Part shown: piece by piece, positions 1-6,217 of the stretch
Layout: every line of letters begins with the position of its first letter
Position numbering within the stretch: the stretch's first letter is position 1
Assembly (NCBI GenBank): GCA_007120575.1
Contig: SKNJ01000051.1
Span: forward strand, 1 to 9,963
Origin: Thioalkalivibrio sp.
Lineage (GTDB): Bacteria; Pseudomonadota; Gammaproteobacteria; Ectothiorhodospirales; Ectothiorhodospiraceae
Reading direction: 5' to 3'
DNA length: 9,963 nt
The notes under the pieces: generated by a model
Databases searched by the model: none
What the model saw: only the letters and a program-made list of their open reading frames with translations
Told to the model about the DNA's origin: nothing
Made by a program: the position numbers and the translations under genes

Positions 1-3
1 CGG

Positions 4-741
4 GTGGACTTCAATACGCTGATGGCGATCGGGATCCACGACATGAAGGGATCGCTGAACGCGGTGATCAACACGATCTCCGATCTGGTGGATCCGGATA
101 CCGGCGAGTGCCGCTGCGAGCGCGAGCGTCTGATCCATCTGCAGTACGAGGCGCAGCGGGTCAACGATACCCTGGTGCAGTTGCTGACCCTCTACCGTCG
201 CAACGAAGGCTTCTATACCCCGCAATTTTCCCCCAACCCGGTCTACGACCTGCTGGAAGAACACGCCCTGCGTCAGAAGCCGCTGATGGACTATCGTGGC
301 GTGGTCTGCGAAATCGACTGTGACGAGGACCTGGTTTGGCCCCTGGATGCCGAACTGATGGGCGGGCTGCTGGAAAACGTCATCACCAACACGATTCGCT
401 ACACCGCTGGCCACATCCTGCTGACGGCGGTGCGTGACGGAGACTGGCTGCGTATCCGTATCGAGGACGACGGACCCGGGTTCCCGGCATCGATGCTCGG
501 GCGTCGCGATGCCGATCAACAGGGGGTGCTAGACCGCTCGGCGGGTCGTACCGGGCTGGGGCTGTACTTCTGCGCGGTCGTCGCGCAGTTGCACGGCGTC
601 TCCGAATCGGCCGGGCCTGGCGGTGATTCACCATTATTTGATCTGGCGCATACTGGTTATGTCGAGCTGCGCAATAATGGCGGGCTGGGTGGCGGAGCGT
701 TTTTGGTGAACCTCCCGCGGATCCTGCCGAACCCGGGCTAG
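4..741 (+). CDS. Sensorless cytoplasmic histidine kinase (HDMK-type H-box), start at window edge
   Basis: Predicted 245-residue histidine kinase that would autophosphorylate and pass phosphate to an unseen response regulator. Seen: an H-box IHDMKGSLN (residues 11-19, candidate phospho-His12), a helical dimerisation stretch to about residue 65, an N-box LLENVITNTIRY (122-133, Asn125), a G1 box DDGPGF (155-160) and a G2 box GRTGLGLYF (181-189). Together these form an HATPase_c domain. There is no membrane segment and no PAS, GAF or receiver domain, so the signal must come from a partner. About 19 extra residues lie between the G2 box and the last beta strands (about 199-217). The GTG at base 4 is the first usable start; only three bases precede it, so no ribosome-binding site can be checked and the gene may begin a few codons upstream. 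HDMK-type kinases usually have the H-box this close to the N-terminus, so little is missing. A gap of 112 bases separates it from the next gene. Family call is firm; pathway unknown. Confidence 0.85.
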   Translation: MDFNTLMAIGIHDMKGSLNAVINTISDLVDPDTGECRCERERLIHLQYEAQRVNDTLVQLLTLYRRNEGFYTPQFSPNPVYDLLEEHALRQKPLMDYRGVVCEIDCDEDLVWPLDAELMGGLLENVITNTIRYTAGHILLTAVRDGDWLRIRIEDDGPGFPASMLGRRDADQQGVLDRSAGRTGLGLYFCAVVAQLHGVSESAGPGGDSPLFDLAHTGYVELRNNGGLGGGAFLVNLPRILPNPG

Positions 742-803
742 CTGTCGGGTTTGCGGGTCCACGCAGCGTCGACCGGCGTTTGCTGGGCCATATGCCGCTG
801 GCC

Positions 804-830
804 GGATGCGATAGCCGACCATCCGTTTTT
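804..830 (+). terminator. Possible weak intrinsic terminator after the kinase gene
   Basis: A 5-bp stem GGATG (804-808) / CATCC (820-824) with an 11-base loop is followed by G and then five T (826-830). It sits 63 bases after the kinase stop and 24 bases before the preferred start of the next gene. The arrangement fits a weak rho-independent terminator or attenuator separating the kinase from the downstream pair. The stem is short and the loop long, so this is tentative. Confidence 0.3.
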
Positions 831-853
831 CGCGAATGCATGGGGGTCGGGCG

Positions 854-1198
854 ATGTCCGCGCAAGAACGATACCAGCGGCGCCACCGGATCCGGGCGAG
901 TCTGCGGGAATTCGTGCTGCCACCGATCGATGACGGCCTGGTCCTGGGGCGCGAGTCGCCGATCGGGCATGTGGCGGTGGGACGGGCGCTGGAACTGTTA
1001 TCGGTGCGTTCGTTCGGGCATGTGGAGATCGAGGATGACGTGATCGGCGACATCCTGGTCCGCAGTTCGATCCTGCGCAAGATTTCGGAGGACCAGATCC
1101 GCCAGTTCGTGCTTGCCGAGATCAAGCCGGTGATGGGCGCGGAAGAGATTATCCAGTTGCACCTGCAGGTGGAAGTCGATCTGGAAGTGGAGCGATAG
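854..1198 (+). CDS. Unrecognised 114-residue protein coupled to a c-di-GMP enzyme gene
   Basis: I do not recognise this family. The protein has a basic N-terminus (MSAQERYQRRHRIRASLREF), a middle segment PPIDDGLVLGRESPIGHVAVGRALELL, and an acidic, alternately hydrophobic C-terminus ending LHLQVEVDLEVER that looks like a beta strand. No signal peptide, membrane helix, Cys pair or catalytic motif is visible, so it is probably a small soluble cytoplasmic protein. The ATG at 854 is preferred because a G-rich GGGGG (842-846) precedes it at suitable distance. The in-frame ATG at 836 has no such signal and would add only six residues. Its stop ends 3 bases before the ATG of the CBS-PAS-GGDEF-EAL gene, so the two are almost certainly co-transcribed. 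Codon bias resembles the neighbours, supporting a real gene. A role as accessory or regulator of the c-di-GMP enzyme is inference from position only. Confidence 0.75.
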   Translation: MSAQERYQRRHRIRASLREFVLPPIDDGLVLGRESPIGHVAVGRALELLSVRSFGHVEIEDDVIGDILVRSSILRKISEDQIRQFVLAEIKPVMGAEEIIQLHLQVEVDLEVER

Positions 1199-1201
1199 CG
1201 C

Positions 1202-3304
1202 ATGAATGAACTGGGGCTCCTGGACTGTATCGATTCGCGCGCGCTGCGGGTCGATGCCTTCGACTGCTTCGACATGGTGGCCCGTACGGGGGAGCACCCG
1301 GTGTTTGTGGTGACGGGCGAGGAGGGCGAGTACCTCGGTTTGGTGACCGCACGCGCGGCGGCGCTGTTTCCCCGGCGGATCTTTGCCGATCTGTTGTTTC
1401 AGCGGCCCGGTCCGCTGGAACCTCATGACCTGCCCCTGGGCGACGCCCTGCGCGAGATGGACCGGCGCGCGGTGGACTACCTGGCAGTGACTAGCGAGGA
1501 CGGGGCGTTCGCCGGTGTGATATCGCGGCTTTCGATCGCGGATGCGCTCATGCATCGCGAGCAGCAGCAACGCCGGGAACTGGAGGCCCTGCTGGAGGAT
1601 TACCGCCACGAGCTGGAACAGAAACGGATCGCCGCCGCCGTGTTCGACTCCACCAGCGAGGGCATCATGGTCACCGATGCCCGACAGCGCATTGTCCAGG
1701 TGAACCCCGCCTTCGAGCGCACCACCGGCTGGTCGCGCGAGGAGGCGGTGGGCGAGACACCGGCGCTCCTCCACTCCGGCGTACAGGACCCGGCCTTCTA
1801 CGCCGCGATGTGGCAGAGCCTGCAGCAGACCGATGCCTGGGAAGGCGAGATCTGGAATCGCCGCAAGGATGGCGAGGTGTATCCGGAATGGCTGCACATC
1901 AACGCGATTCGCGGAGAGGACGGCGAGATTCACTATTTCGTCGGCGTGTTTTCGGATACCACCCGGCAACTCGAACTGCGCCAGCGGCTGCAGTACCTCG
2001 CCTATCACGATGCCCTGACCGGTCTGCCCAACCGGCAGTTGTTCATGGATCGCCTGGAGCAGGCCCTGCGCGACGCCCGGCGGGACGGCAAGGGCCTGGC
2101 GGTGGTGTTCGTGGATCTGGACGATTTCAAGGAGATCAACGACACGCGGGGCCATGCGGCCGGTGACGAGTTGTTGCGGAATATCGCCGACGCCCTGCGC
2201 AGTGCGGTGCGCGAGGTGGACAGTGTGGCGCGTTTCGGCGGTGACGAGTTCACCCTGCTGCTGCCGGACTGTGATGACACGGACTCCGTGAGCGGAGTGG
2301 TCCAGCGGGTACTCGAGGGGGTGAATCGCGAGTTCGCGCTGGCGGCGACCGGCGAGGCGGTGCGTACCTCGGCCAGCATGGGGATCGGCCTGTTTCCGCA
2401 TGATGCGGGCACGGCCGAAAACCTGTTGATGGCGGCAGATAATGCCCTGTACGAGGCCAAGGCGGATCAGCGCGCCGGGTACCGGTTCTTTTCCGCCTCG
2501 GGCTACGACCAGTTCGTGGAGCGCGTGCGGCTGACCTCGGAATTGCGCCGCGCCATCGCGGAAGGCGGGATCACTCTCGACTGGCAGCCGCAGGTGGAGC
2601 TGGACTCCGGACGGGTGGTCGGGCTGGAGGCGCTGGCCCGCTGGCCGTCCGCGGACGGGAGTTTCGTCCCACCGGACGTGTTCATACCGCTGGCGGAACG
2701 GTCGGGGCTGATCGAGGAGCTGGGCGTCGGGGTATTCGAACGGGCCATGCGCGAAGTGGCCCAGTTGTCCTCGGAGCCGCTGTCCTGCGACTTCGATACC
2801 CTGTCGTTTGCGGTGAACGTGTCCCCCTTGCAGATTCACCCGGCGCTGGACGGCCAGCCGGATTTTGCGGGTGTGCTCAGCGCGATCGCCGGGTCGCACC
2901 ACGTGGCGCTGGAACGCATCGAGTTCGAATTGACCGAGAGTGCCCTGTCACAGAGCCCCGAGGAGCTGTATCGCGTCTTGCTGCGGCTGGGGGTCAACGG
3001 TGCCCGGGTCGCGGTGGACGATTTCGGCACCGGTTGCTCGAATCTGGCGACCATCAAGCGCCTGCCAATCCACAAGCTGAAGCTGGATCGTTCCCTGGTC
3101 CGGGATCTGGAGGACGACGCGGCGGATCGGGAGATTGCCAGCGCGGTGGTGGGTATGGCCCGGGCAATGGGCCTGGCCGTCCTCGCCGAGGGGGTAGAAA
3201 CCCGGGAGCAGGCCGATATCCTGCGCGATCTGGGCTGCGATTATGCGCAGGGGTATCTTTTCGGGCGACCGCAGCCGATGTCGGCATTGCGCTCCACGCT
3301 CTGA
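1202..3304 (+). CDS. CBS-PAS-GGDEF-EAL bifunctional cyclic-di-GMP synthase/phosphodiesterase
   Basis: A 700-residue signalling protein that probably makes and breaks cyclic di-GMP. Domain order: CBS pair (about 1-118), coiled linker (118-143, Gln/Arg/Glu rich), PAS (about 143-258), GGDEF (about 262-430), EAL (about 438-697). The cyclase motif GGDEF is intact at 346-350, and the inhibitory I-site RxxD is Arg337-Asp340, five residues before it. The phosphodiesterase signature is also intact: EAL at 476-478, Asn539, Glu579 in LTES, DDFGTG at 606-611, Lys627 and Asp629, Glu663 in AEGVET, Gln683. Both activities are therefore possible. There is no membrane segment, so sensing is cytoplasmic: CBS pairs often bind adenine nucleotides and PAS may bind a ligand or cofactor. 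The start ATG follows GTGGAG (1187-1192) and the previous gene's stop by 3 bases, so this is the second gene of a two-gene unit. Which activity dominates cannot be read from sequence. Confidence 0.95.
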   Translation: MNELGLLDCIDSRALRVDAFDCFDMVARTGEHPVFVVTGEEGEYLGLVTARAAALFPRRIFADLLFQRPGPLEPHDLPLGDALREMDRRAVDYLAVTSEDGAFAGVISRLSIADALMHREQQQRRELEALLEDYRHELEQKRIAAAVFDSTSEGIMVTDARQRIVQVNPAFERTTGWSREEAVGETPALLHSGVQDPAFYAAMWQSLQQTDAWEGEIWNRRKDGEVYPEWLHINAIRGEDGEIHYFVGVFSDTTRQLELRQRLQYLAYHDALTGLPNRQLFMDRLEQALRDARRDGKGLAVVFVDLDDFKEINDTRGHAAGDELLRNIADALRSAVREVDSVARFGGDEFTLLLPDCDDTDSVSGVVQRVLEGVNREFALAATGEAVRTSASMGIGLFPHDAGTAENLLMAADNALYEAKADQRAGYRFFSASGYDQFVERVRLTSELRRAIAEGGITLDWQPQVELDSGRVVGLEALARWPSADGSFVPPDVFIPLAERSGLIEELGVGVFERAMREVAQLSSEPLSCDFDTLSFAVNVSPLQIHPALDGQPDFAGVLSAIAGSHHVALERIEFELTESALSQSPEELYRVLLRLGVNGARVAVDDFGTGCSNLATIKRLPIHKLKLDRSLVRDLEDDAADREIASAVVGMARAMGLAVLAEGVETREQADILRDLGCDYAQGYLFGRPQPMSALRSTL

Positions 3305-3306
3305 AT

Positions 3307-3361
3307 ACCCGGCTGCCTCGGGTCCTCCGGAGCACCCTCGAGGCGTCGGCCGGCCGGGTGC
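3307..3361. terminator. Hairpins in the convergent gap between the GGDEF-EAL and thioredoxin genes
   Basis: The 63-base gap between two converging genes holds ACCCG (3307-3311) / CGGGT (3319-3323) with a 7-base loop, the palindrome CTCCGGAG (3325-3332), and GCACCC (3332-3337) / GGGTGC (3356-3361). No T-run follows on either strand, so these are not canonical intrinsic terminators. They could still slow polymerase or protect mRNA ends. GC-rich sequence produces such pairings easily, so confidence is low. Confidence 0.25.
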
Positions 3362-3367
3362 CCGTGA

Positions 3368-4411
3368 CTACCAGAGTTCGACCTCCACGCCCTCTTCGTA
3401 CAGCCGGTCGGCGCGCGCCTGGATGAAGCGCTGCAGGTTGGGCTGTTCGCGGTAGGCACCGGAGTGCACGTATTCCATCACTGATTGCACATGGAAGGCC
3501 CGGAAATAGGCGTCCGCGCGGAAGACCTCTTCGCCATCGCTGTCGAAATAGACGAAGGCGGGGCTGTACTTCACATCAAGGTCGCGGGCCCAGTCGCGCG
3601 GCGTGGTGGCCTGGCCGTCCGGCCCGATCAGGTCTCCTTCTGAATAGCGGTCGAGCCGGACGACGTCCAGGTTTTCGACCTGCTCCAGGGTCGCCTTCTG
3701 CGGGAAGATCTCCTGGTGCAATTCGTCGCAGGCAGGGCAGTGTGGCTGTTCGAACAGCACCAGCAGGTGGCGATCGGACTCGCGGGCGATCGCCTGCAGG
3801 TTGTGGTCCGGCGGATCCAGGAAGAACGGCTGGTCGTGCAGCTCGCCGCTGGCCTCCGGCGGGTCGAGGCGGGCGTAGTATTCGCTCGCGCTCATCTCGT
3901 CTTCGAGGCCCTTGCCGGCCCATTCCAGCAGCGCCCGGAACTGGTGGGGCGGGTAGTAGCCATTGATGCGGATCACCTGGTCACCCCGCTCGTCCAGAAA
4001 GACCAGGGTCGGGGTGTACTGCACGCGCAGATCCTCGGCAATCTGGCGCTCGGTGGTCTGGTTGCCGTCCAGGTCGGTCACTGGCTGGTCGCCCCACATG
4101 TTGATGGCGATCACGTCGAAGTGTGTCCGGGTCAGGTCGGCGATATCACGCTGGCCCCAGTTGTCGCGCACCAGCCGTTCACAGTAGGGACAGCCATCCT
4201 GCAGGAAGTAGAGCAGCACCCGGCGATCCTCGGCGGCGGCCTCCTCGACGTCTTCTTGCAGGTCGAGGAACGACAGCTTGAACCACTCGGGTGGTTCCAC
4301 CCAGCCCGGGTTGACCCCGCTGGGGTCGAGTACGGGTCCGGAGTCCTGCGCTGCGGCCAGCCCGGGGACGAGTACCAGGGCCATGGCGAGCCCCGCGATG
4401 ATTCTGTACAT
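3368..4411 (-). CDS. Exported tandem-thioredoxin-fold protein (SoxW-like), two CxxC sites
   Basis: A 347-residue predicted periplasmic thiol-disulfide protein. MYRIIAGLAMALVLVPGLAAA is a clear signal peptide, with likely cleavage near residue 21. Two thioredoxin-like domains follow: the first (about 48-170) has CPYC at 74-77 and cis-Pro134 in YTPTLVF; the second (about 205-320) has CPAC at 225-228 and cis-Pro284 in YSPAFVYF. Each domain carries a similar insertion before the cis-Pro strand (DGNQTT / DGQATT, then A-DL-V-Y-P), so they look like a duplication of one unit. The start is fixed by CCTCC at 4417-4421 (GGAGG on the coding strand, 5-base spacer) and by the signal peptide; the frame is open further upstream without a better start. 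Related proteins (SoxW and thioredoxin-fold relatives) reduce disulfides in the periplasm, often in sulfur oxidisers. No sox genes are visible here, so the partner is unknown. The 123 bases upstream should carry its promoter, but none is convincing. Confidence 0.9.
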   Translation of the reverse strand: MYRIIAGLAMALVLVPGLAAAQDSGPVLDPSGVNPGWVEPPEWFKLSFLDLQEDVEEAAAEDRRVLLYFLQDGCPYCERLVRDNWGQRDIADLTRTHFDVIAINMWGDQPVTDLDGNQTTERQIAEDLRVQYTPTLVFLDERGDQVIRINGYYPPHQFRALLEWAGKGLEDEMSASEYYARLDPPEASGELHDQPFFLDPPDHNLQAIARESDRHLLVLFEQPHCPACDELHQEIFPQKATLEQVENLDVVRLDRYSEGDLIGPDGQATTPRDWARDLDVKYSPAFVYFDSDGEEVFRADAYFRAFHVQSVMEYVHSGAYREQPNLQRFIQARADRLYEEGVEVELW

Positions 4412-4416
4412 GGCGG

Positions 4417-4421
4417 CCTCC
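4417..4421 (-). promoter_or_regulatory. Ribosome-binding site that fixes the thioredoxin gene start
   Basis: CCTCC on the plus strand reads GGAGG on the coding strand, 5 bases before the ATG at 4411. This selects the start that gives a normal signal peptide and excludes the 34-residue upstream extension. Confidence 0.8.
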
Positions 4422-4534
4422 GGTCGCGGAATTTTCGCTGAGGTTTCCCCCGAGCTTAGAAGGCCGACGGGAAAAAACAAGGAAACATGGGTGACCGCTA
4501 CCGAGGCCGGCAATGATCCCGTGACGCGGGCTGC

Positions 4535-5116
4535 CTACTTTGCCTGGCGGCCCAGTTCGCGCAGGTGTTCGAGCCAGCGCTGGCGTGTCGTGGCATCGCC
4601 CCCGTTCTGGCCGATCAGCGTGTGACGCACCGGCCCGAAGCCGCAGAAGCGGAACACATTGCGTTCCAGGCTCTTCAGGCTGTGGGCGCGGTAGAACCAG
4701 CGATAGGCCAGCGCTGGCATGCCCATGGTGACCACGATGCGGACCGAGCGACCCTGCAGGCGTGTATGGCGCAGCCGGTTCATGTCGCCATCGGCGACAA
4801 AGGAGGGCCGGAACACCTGTTCGAGGAAGCCCTTCACCACTGCCGGCATGTCGCCCAGCCACAGCGGGTAGATCAGCAGCAGGTGGTCTGCGGCCTCGAT
4901 CGCCTCCTGGGCCTCGAGGATGGCCGGGGGCACGGTCTCGTCGAGGAATTCGGCCTGATTCTGGAGCAGCGGGAAATCGCGCTGCGCGATGTTTAGGACC
5001 TCGACGGGGCGGCCCGCCTGCTCCGCACCCTCGCGGCAGGCATCGGCCAGGGCGTGGTCGAGGTGTCCGCCGGCCGGATCGGGATGGCCCTGCAGGATCA
5101 GGATTCGGCGTGCCAT
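4535..5116 (-). CDS. Flavodoxin-fold NAD(P)H-dependent oxidoreductase (quinone reductase family)
   Basis: A 193-residue cytoplasmic flavoprotein of the Flavodoxin_2 / NAD(P)H:quinone oxidoreductase family (relatives include KefF, MdaB and NQO1). Seen: N-terminal beta strand and phosphate-binding segment RRILILQGHPDP (3-14), then the hallmark LLIYPLWLGDMPAVVKGFLE (80-99), where YPLW-G-MPA-KG-L contacts flavin and nucleotide. This is followed by VRIVVTMGMP (125-134) and a C-terminal segment FRFCGFGPVRHTLIG (155-169). Length is normal for the family. The start at 5116 is chosen from CCTCC (5123-5127; GGAGG, 6-base spacer) and because the fold begins immediately after it; the 43-residue upstream frame is non-coding. 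Family enzymes reduce quinones or other electrophiles by two electrons, and some act as subunits of potassium efflux systems. The gene is divergent from sbtA with a 149-base shared upstream region; a shared regulator is possible but unproven. Confidence 0.9.
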   Translation of the reverse strand: MARRILILQGHPDPAGGHLDHALADACREGAEQAGRPVEVLNIAQRDFPLLQNQAEFLDETVPPAILEAQEAIEAADHLLLIYPLWLGDMPAVVKGFLEQVFRPSFVADGDMNRLRHTRLQGRSVRIVVTMGMPALAYRWFYRAHSLKSLERNVFRFCGFGPVRHTLIGQNGGDATTRQRWLEHLRELGRQAK

Positions 5117-5162
5117 GGTGCCCCTCCGAGCGCGCTTTTTTCCAGCATGCGCGGTTTGGTGC

Positions 5163-5191
5163 TTGGGCGAAAGAGGGCGGCGCGGTAGCAT
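5163..5191 (+). promoter_or_regulatory. Candidate sigma-70 promoter for sbtA-sbtB
   Basis: TTGGGC (5163-5168) and TAGCAT (5186-5191) are separated by exactly 17 bases, matching TTGACA at 3 and TATAAT at 4 positions. If used, transcription would start near 5198, leaving a leader of roughly 68 bases that contains both inverted repeats at 5206-5220 and 5231-5252. The hexamers are weak, so this is only the best candidate in the gap. Confidence 0.3.
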
Positions 5192-5205
5192 GCACCCGTC
5201 CATGT

Positions 5206-5220
5206 GGCGCGTTGAGCGCC
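5206..5220. repeat. Short inverted repeat in the sbtA upstream region
   Basis: GGCGC (5206-5210) and GCGCC (5216-5220) form a perfect 5-bp dyad around GTTGA. It lies 10 bases before the stronger dyad at 5231. It may be a leader hairpin or half of an operator, but a 5-bp GC dyad also arises by chance in DNA this rich in G and C. Confidence 0.3.
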
Positions 5221-5230
5221 GGGTTGTCAG

Positions 5231-5252
5231 GGGAACATGGCGCAATGTTCCC
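5231..5252. promoter_or_regulatory. Perfect 8-bp dyad immediately upstream of the sbtA ribosome-binding site
   Basis: GGGAACAT (5231-5238) and ATGTTCCC (5245-5252) are exact inverted repeats with the 6-base spacer GGCGCA. The next base pair outward could be G-T. The right arm ends one base before the Shine-Dalgarno run GGGGGAGGGG (5254-5263) and 13 bases before the sbtA ATG. Two readings fit: an operator for a dimeric repressor, or an mRNA hairpin next to the ribosome-binding site that affects translation. The symmetry is seen; function is inferred. The even spacing does not fit the odd T-N11-A box of LysR-type regulators. Confidence 0.5.
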
Positions 5253-5253
5253 T

Positions 5254-5263
5254 GGGGGAGGGG
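5254..5263 (+). promoter_or_regulatory. sbtA: Strong Shine-Dalgarno of sbtA
   Basis: GGGGGAGGGG contains GGAGG at 5257-5261, 4 bases before the ATG at 5266. It selects this ATG over the in-frame ATG at 5245, which lies inside the inverted repeat and has no ribosome-binding site. Confidence 0.75.
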
Positions 5264-5265
5264 CC

Positions 5266-6213
5266 ATGGCGTTCGATCCGGTCGTACTGTTTTTCCTGCT
5301 CGGGGCGGTCGCGGGGCTGGCCAAGTCGGATCTGAAGATCCCGATGGCGATCTACGAGGCCCTGTCGATCTACCTGTTGCTGGCGATCGGCCTGATGGGT
5401 GGGGTCAAGCTGGCCGAGAGCGAGCTCCTGCCGCTGTTGCTGCCCGGGCTGGCGGTGCTGGCCGCAGGCTCGCTGATCCCGCTGATGGCGTTTCCCGTGC
5501 TGCGCTGGCTGGGGCGCATGCCACGCGCGGATTCTGCCTCGATCGCCGCGCACTATGGCTCGGTCTCGGTGGTCACCTTCTCGGTGGCGGTGGCGCTGCT
5601 GGCCTCGCGCGGGATCGACTACGAGGGCCACATGGTGGTGTTCCTGGTGCTGCTGGAGATGCCGGCCCTGATCATCGGCATCCTGCTGGCGCGCATGGGC
5701 AGCAAGGGGCCGACCCGCTGGGGCCAGACCATGCACGAGGTCTTTTTCGGCAAGAGTATCTTCCTGCTCGCCGGTGGGCTGGTGATCGGGTTCATCGCGG
5801 GCCCGGTCCACATCGAACCGCTGGAACCGCTGTTCTTTGACCTTTTCAAGGGCGTGCTGGCGTTGTTCCTGCTGGAGATGGGGCTGGTTGCGTCCAGCCG
5901 CATCGCGGACGTGCGCCAGTACGGTCTGTTCCTGATCACCTTCGCGGTGGTGATGCCGGTGGTCTCGGCAGTCCTCGGGATTCTGCTCGGCTGGGCGCTG
6001 GGGATGTCGATGGGCGGCACCGTGCTGCTGGCCACCCTGTATGCCAGTGCGTCCTATATCGCCGCGCCGGCCGCGATGCGCATCGCGGTACCCAAGGCGA
6101 ATCCGGCGCTGTCCATCGGGGCATCCCTCGGGGTGACCTTCCCGTTCAATATCTTCCTGGGGGTCCCGCTGTATTTCTGGATGACCCAGGCCCTGTACTC
6201 GATGGGAGGCTAG
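5266..6213 (+). CDS. sbtA: SbtA-family sodium-dependent bicarbonate transporter
   Basis: A 315-residue inner-membrane protein of the SbtA family (sodium/bicarbonate symporters of carbon-concentrating mechanisms). Ten hydrophobic segments can be drawn: about 4-20, 31-48, 54-80, 95-114, 121-142, 161-180, 190-211, 218-243, 247-273 and 282-309. The two-times-five inverted-topology duplication is visible: IYLLLAIGLMGGVKLAESEL (35-54) resembles ALFLLEMGLVASSRIADVRQ (199-218). AAHYGSVSVVTF (94-105) and ASASYIAAPAAMRIAVP (260-276) occupy equivalent helices. Other family marks are SDLKIP (21-26) and a TFPFNIFLGVP segment near the end (291-301). The loop between segments 5 and 6 (about 143-160) is much shorter than in cyanobacterial SbtA, explaining the shorter length (315 versus about 370). 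The start follows GGGGGAGGGG (5254-5263). sbtB follows after 4 bases. The pair would bring bicarbonate into the cytoplasm for CO2 fixation; no carboxysome or Rubisco gene lies in the window. Confidence 0.9.
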   Translation: MAFDPVVLFFLLGAVAGLAKSDLKIPMAIYEALSIYLLLAIGLMGGVKLAESELLPLLLPGLAVLAAGSLIPLMAFPVLRWLGRMPRADSASIAAHYGSVSVVTFSVAVALLASRGIDYEGHMVVFLVLLEMPALIIGILLARMGSKGPTRWGQTMHEVFFGKSIFLLAGGLVIGFIAGPVHIEPLEPLFFDLFKGVLALFLLEMGLVASSRIADVRQYGLFLITFAVVMPVVSAVLGILLGWALGMSMGGTVLLATLYASASYIAAPAAMRIAVPKANPALSIGASLGVTFPFNIFLGVPLYFWMTQALYSMGG

Positions 6214-6217
6214 CGCG

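Noticed and set aside
998..2902. Very long open frame antisense to the GGDEF-EAL gene (634 codons), with similar ones antisense to sbtA (5227-6276) and the chemoreceptor (6418-8235)
   Set aside because: They mirror third-position GC bias of the real genes, encode low-complexity His/Gln/Arg-rich or Gly/Leu-rich chains and show no domain. They are shadows.
4412..4534. Promoter for the thioredoxin gene or terminator for the oxidoreductase gene in the 123-base gap
   Set aside because: The best hexamers on the minus strand (TTGTTT and TAAGCT, 16-base spacing) match only 3 of 6 each. The T-rich tract near 4471-4484 is not directly preceded by a stable stem, and CCCG/CGGG at 4518-4530 is too short and too far away.
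5144..5193. Direct repeat AGCATGC (5144-5150 and 5187-5193) in the divergent region
   Set aside because: A 7-base match in a gap of about 150 bases is expected by chance at this size; no further symmetry supports it.
5231..5252. LysR-type (CbbR/CcmR) binding site in the sbtA leader
   Set aside because: The dyad has an even number of bases between symmetric positions, so no symmetric T-N11-A box can be drawn.
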